Assembly: GCA_016194725.1 (NCBI GenBank)
Contig: JACQAW010000123.1
Coordinates: 1 to 7,859 of the forward strand
Direction: 5' to 3'
DNA from: Deltaproteobacteria bacterium
GTDB taxonomy: Bacteria > Bdellovibrionota > UBA1018 > UBA923
Length of the DNA: 7,859 bases
Of this stretch, positions 5,475 through 7,859 are shown in pieces; the first letter of the stretch is position 1; the number at the start of each line of letters is the position of its first letter. A program made the position numbers and the translations under genes. A model generated the notes under the pieces. The model ran no database searches. It saw only the letters and a list, made by a program, of their open reading frames with translations, and was not told the origin of the DNA.

Positions 5475-7146
5475 AACCGGAAAACAGGTCACCACTGCTG
5501 TCAAAAACGTCGCCCGACTGAGGACGATTCTTGGCACGTTCGGCCGCCACGGCCTTCAAGACTTTACGGTGCGCATGGGCCTTGAGCAGTTCATGCCTTC
5601 AACCGCGCGTGCCGAAGGCGTCGACAAACTCACCGTGCCCGAGCGCTTGCGCATGGCTTTTGAAGCCCTGGGCCCCGCTTTCGTAAAGCTCGGCCAGCTG
5701 CTGAGCAACCGGCCCGACATGCTTCCAGATGACTTCATCGAAGAGTTCATGAAGCTTCAGGACAAGGTCGAACCCCTGCCCTTTGAAGTCATACAAATCC
5801 AGGTTGAGAAAGAGCTGGGCGGAAAACTTACCGATCTGTTTGCCATGTTCAGCCAACAGCCACTGGCTAGCGCAAGCATTGGTCAAGTGCACGAGGCCAC
5901 CCTGCATACGGGTGAAGAGGTGGTCGTCAAAGTGCAGCGGCCGGATATCGACAAAACCATCCGCGCCGACGTTTCGATTCTGCGCTTCCTGGCCACCATG
6001 ATGGAAAAATACCTGCCTGAAACTCGGGTCGTGAGCCCGGTTCAGATGGTCGAGGAATTTTTCGCGGTGCTGAGCTACGAGCTCGATTTCGTCGTCGAAG
6101 CCAATACCACCATGAAGGTGGCCGAAAATTTTCGCGACAACAAGCGTGTGGTCGTACCCCGCGTTTATCGCCGCCTGACCACCCAAAGAGTTTTGACCCT
6201 ACAGCGTTTGCGGGGCGCCAAGATCACGGATGCCGCGGCTCTGCAGTCCATGGGCGTCAGTCCCAGTGCGCTGGTCGATATCGGCGCACGCGCGTTTTTC
6301 AAGATGGTCATGCAGGACGGCCTGTTTCACGGCGATCTTCATGGCGGAAATCTGTTTGCGATGCGCGACCCCGAAAGCGGCGAGTCCCAGCTTGGCATTA
6401 TCGACTTTGGCATCGTGGGCCGCCTCAGCAACAAAGCCCGAGATACGTTTTCCCGCCTGCTGCTGGCGCTGGTGATGGAAGATTACGAAACCCTTTGCTA
6501 TGAGTACGCCGAGCTTGGCTCGGTGGGCACCGGCATCGACTTCGAAAGCTTTCAGCGCGAGGTGCGCAACTCGCTGGCCCCGTATATGGGCCTTTCGCTT
6601 AAAGACATGAATATCGGCGTGGTGCTCATCAACAGCACCAAAATCGCCGGCCGCTACAACATCAAGATTCCCGGCGATTGGATGATCGTGTTTAAAGCCA
6701 TCTTCACCATGGAGGGCATGGGCCGCCAGCTCGACCCCGACTTTGATTTACTCGCCATCGGCAACGACCTGGTCAAGGTGGTGCTCAAAGACCGGTACTC
6801 GGTGCAACGGATGGGCAAGGATTTCGCCTGGGTTGCCCGCGACCTGAATGCGCTTCTGCAAGTCATGCCCCGGCAGATTCGCTGGATGTTCCGCAAATTC
6901 AATAGTAATGACTTCGCCTTCGAGCTCAAGTTCAAGGAAACCGAAGTCATCCGCCGCCAGATGGAACGCAGTGGCCGCGGCATCGGCATGTCCATCGTCA
7001 GCGCCGGCTTCTTCATCTCGGCCGCGCTGTCGCTGCAAATGCAGACCGACCACCTGATCTGGAAATACTATCCGGTACCGTCCCTCGTTTTCTTTTTCCT
7101 GGGAATGTTCGGCTTCCTGGGCGTTGCCTTCAAGACCTGGAAGTAG
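5461..7146 (+). CDS. AarF/UbiB (ABC1) family atypical kinase
   Basis: A 561-residue member of the UbiB/ADCK family, membrane-associated proteins needed for ubiquinone synthesis in many Proteobacteria or for related quinone and lipid metabolism. Motifs in order: KLGQ at 76-79 (family-specific KxGQ), the Ala-rich nucleotide loop LASASIGQVH at 135-144, the VAIK-type lysine K157 in VVVKVQRP, ELD at 207-209 (ExD), HGDLHGGN at 290-297 with D292 and N297 as catalytic-loop residues, and DFG at 315-317. A C-terminal membrane hairpin (about 508-525 and 541-557) matches UbiB architecture. The ATG at 5461 overlaps the end of rnr by 14 nt in another frame, with no Shine-Dalgarno sequence. Coupling to rnr translation is likely. 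Without the rest of the quinone pathway in view, ubiB is not assigned as a symbol; the family call is firm. Confidence 0.94.
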   Translation: MQLFRTGKQVTTAVKNVARLRTILGTFGRHGLQDFTVRMGLEQFMPSTARAEGVDKLTVPERLRMAFEALGPAFVKLGQLLSNRPDMLPDDFIEEFMKLQDKVEPLPFEVIQIQVEKELGGKLTDLFAMFSQQPLASASIGQVHEATLHTGEEVVVKVQRPDIDKTIRADVSILRFLATMMEKYLPETRVVSPVQMVEEFFAVLSYELDFVVEANTTMKVAENFRDNKRVVVPRVYRRLTTQRVLTLQRLRGAKITDAAALQSMGVSPSALVDIGARAFFKMVMQDGLFHGDLHGGNLFAMRDPESGESQLGIIDFGIVGRLSNKARDTFSRLLLALVMEDYETLCYEYAELGSVGTGIDFESFQREVRNSLAPYMGLSLKDMNIGVVLINSTKIAGRYNIKIPGDWMIVFKAIFTMEGMGRQLDPDFDLLAIGNDLVKVVLKDRYSVQRMGKDFAWVARDLNALLQVMPRQIRWMFRKFNSNDFAFELKFKETEVIRRQMERSGRGIGMSIVSAGFFISAALSLQMQTDHLIWKYYPVPSLVFFFLGMFGFLGVAFKTWK

Positions 7147-7148
7147 CG

Positions 7149-7189
7149 ATTCCGTCTTTCCGGACGTCTGGCTGCCGAAAGTTCGGAAT
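7149..7189. terminator. Imperfect hairpin after the UbiB-like gene
   Basis: ATTCCG (7149-7154) pairs with CGGAAT (7184-7189). Inside this, CTTT pairs with AAAG and CGG with CCG, giving about 13 base pairs interrupted by small bulges and closed by an 11-nt loop. It starts 3 nt after the UbiB-like stop codon, the right place for a transcript end. The sequence that follows is A/C-rich with no T-run, so it may be an mRNA-stabilising 3' hairpin or a weak or Rho-aided terminator. Confidence 0.35.
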
Positions 7190-7259
7190 ACAAAACACCT
7201 ATTCCGGGCGCTTCGGCTGAAAAATCGCTGGCACGAGCATTGCTTTGGCGCCCAGTCTT

Positions 7260-7859
7260 ATGAAGCCAAAACAGAATGTCTGGAGTTCTAAGGAACTCTT
7301 GTCGTCCCTTTCAGCATGCTGCCTGCACATCGATGCGACGCTGAAAGACAACTATGAATGTATTTTATGGAACGACCTTTGTTCAGAATATGATTCGAGA
7401 AATCTATGCCTCAGGTTGCAGTTTTCCAGGAATAGCTATAGCGAGGCATTCAATAGTCTTCTTGAGCTCTGGGCTGCAGACGAAAGTAATCACGCCGAGG
7501 GTTTTAAGATTATCTATGCAGCCGTTTACGGTTGCGAAGAAGGCGATATTGACGCCCGTTTACGCGGGCGCAAGGTTGATTTTTCAGTCATTGAAGAGTT
7601 TATCGGTGACGAATTCAAGCTATGTTTGCTATTGGCGTACGATGAGTTGGCTACAACATATTCTTACCACGGCGATATTCCTCTATATCGCTCGCTGGGG
7701 CACGCCCCGTTAGAGGGCTGGATTAGAAGGGTTAAGCTGGACGAAGCCCTTCATTTTTACAACTTGCTACAGGTTATCAAAAACAAACACTCTCATCGTA
7801 TCGCTGAAGCTGAAGACATACTTCTCGATATTCTCGAGCTCGACCTGAGTGATGCGGAC
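7260..7859 (+). CDS. Diiron ferritin-like protein, acyl-ACP-desaturase-like (3' end beyond window)
   Basis: An open frame of 200 codons runs from ATG 7260 to the window edge without a stop. Residues 71-80 read WAADESNHAE (E75-x-x-H78), residues 127-138 contain E129 in YDELATTYSYHG, and residues 161-167 read DEALHFY (E162-x-x-H165). The gaps of 54 and 33 residues between these glutamates nearly equal those of castor stearoyl-ACP desaturase (E143, E196, E229: 53 and 33). The ATTY segment carries a threonine three residues after E129, like T199 of that enzyme. The helix-1 ligand is unclear: E33 or D39 lie nearest the expected place. Such enzymes use a diiron centre and O2 to oxidise acyl-carrier-protein-bound fatty acids, but other ferritin-like oxygenases share the motif. 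The upstream in-frame stop is at 7218-7220. No Shine-Dalgarno sequence precedes ATG 7260, and TTG 7245 is an alternative start. Codon use is more A+T-rich than in the UbiB-like gene. Confidence 0.7.
   Translation, partial: MKPKQNVWSSKELLSSLSACCLHIDATLKDNYECILWNDLCSEYDSRNLCLRLQFSRNSYSEAFNSLLELWAADESNHAEGFKIIYAAVYGCEEGDIDARLRGRKVDFSVIEEFIGDEFKLCLLLAYDELATTYSYHGDIPLYRSLGHAPLEGWIRRVKLDEALHFYNLLQVIKNKHSHRIAEAEDILLDILELDLSDAD

Noticed and set aside
5599..6186. Minus-strand 195-codon open frame opposite the UbiB-like gene
   Set aside because: It is antisense to the conserved kinase motifs of the UbiB-like protein. Its His/Asp-rich composition is what reverse-complemented codons give.
7206..7253. 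GGGCGC/GCGCCC inverted repeat before the start at 7260
   Set aside because: The 6-bp arms are 36 nt apart with no further pairing apparent and no T-run, so a terminator or riboswitch call is not supported.
3081..7271. The 12-nt match ATGAAGCCAAAA at the starts of rnr and of the gene at 7260
   Set aside because: The match ends after four codons and does not extend upstream in any meaningful way, so it is most likely chance rather than a duplicated start region.
7354..7713. A complete 119-codon plus-strand open frame
   Set aside because: It is a shadow of the frame that starts at 7260, which carries recognisable diiron motifs and better protein character.
7260..7859. AurF-type arylamine N-oxygenase as the identity of the diiron protein
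   Set aside because: AurF has an extra histidine ligand four residues before the last ExxH glutamate; here that position is valine, and the glutamate spacing fits acyl-ACP desaturases better.

Overview
The window looks like a bacterial chromosome segment of moderate to high G+C, probably Gram-negative. A conserved core (tRNA-Leu, RNase R, an AarF/UbiB-family protein) is flanked on both sides by less familiar, probably accessory genes. The species cannot be fixed from this sequence. Reasons to place it in bacteria are a tRNA with an encoded CCA end, tightly packed genes, a bacterial RNase R, and an ABC1-type kinase with a C-terminal membrane hairpin.

Left part (1-2885). A minus-strand pair begins just beyond the 3' end of the tRNA: a class I SAM-dependent methyltransferase (2067-2837), then, 15 nt further on, an HPr-kinase-like P-loop protein (984-2051). 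A plus-strand open frame (13-1200) converges on the pair. I do not recognise its product. Its first 140 codons or so are ambiguous between reading frames, and its last 217 nt are antisense to the end of the kinase-like gene, so it may be a degraded or wrongly extended gene.

Centre (2886-7146). tRNA-Leu(CAG) lies on the minus strand. It diverges across 110 nt from a plus-strand pair: rnr (RNase R, with an unusual basic N-terminal extension in place of the usual N-terminal helix-turn-helix and C-terminal basic tail) and an AarF/UbiB-like gene whose start codon lies inside the end of rnr. The two are almost certainly co-transcribed and may be translationally coupled.

Right part (7147-7859). After a 113-nt gap holding an imperfect hairpin, a plus-strand gene starts at 7260 and runs off the window edge. 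Its 200 visible codons carry carboxylate/histidine motifs spaced as in plant-type acyl-ACP desaturases, so it is called a diiron ferritin-like, acyl-ACP-desaturase-like protein. Its codon use is more A+T-rich than that of the UbiB-like gene.

RNase R and UbiB are housekeeping functions (RNA turnover; ubiquinone or lipid metabolism). The methyltransferase/kinase-like pair and the diiron protein are the less ordinary content. No complete defence system, transposon, CRISPR array or biosynthetic cluster is visible.
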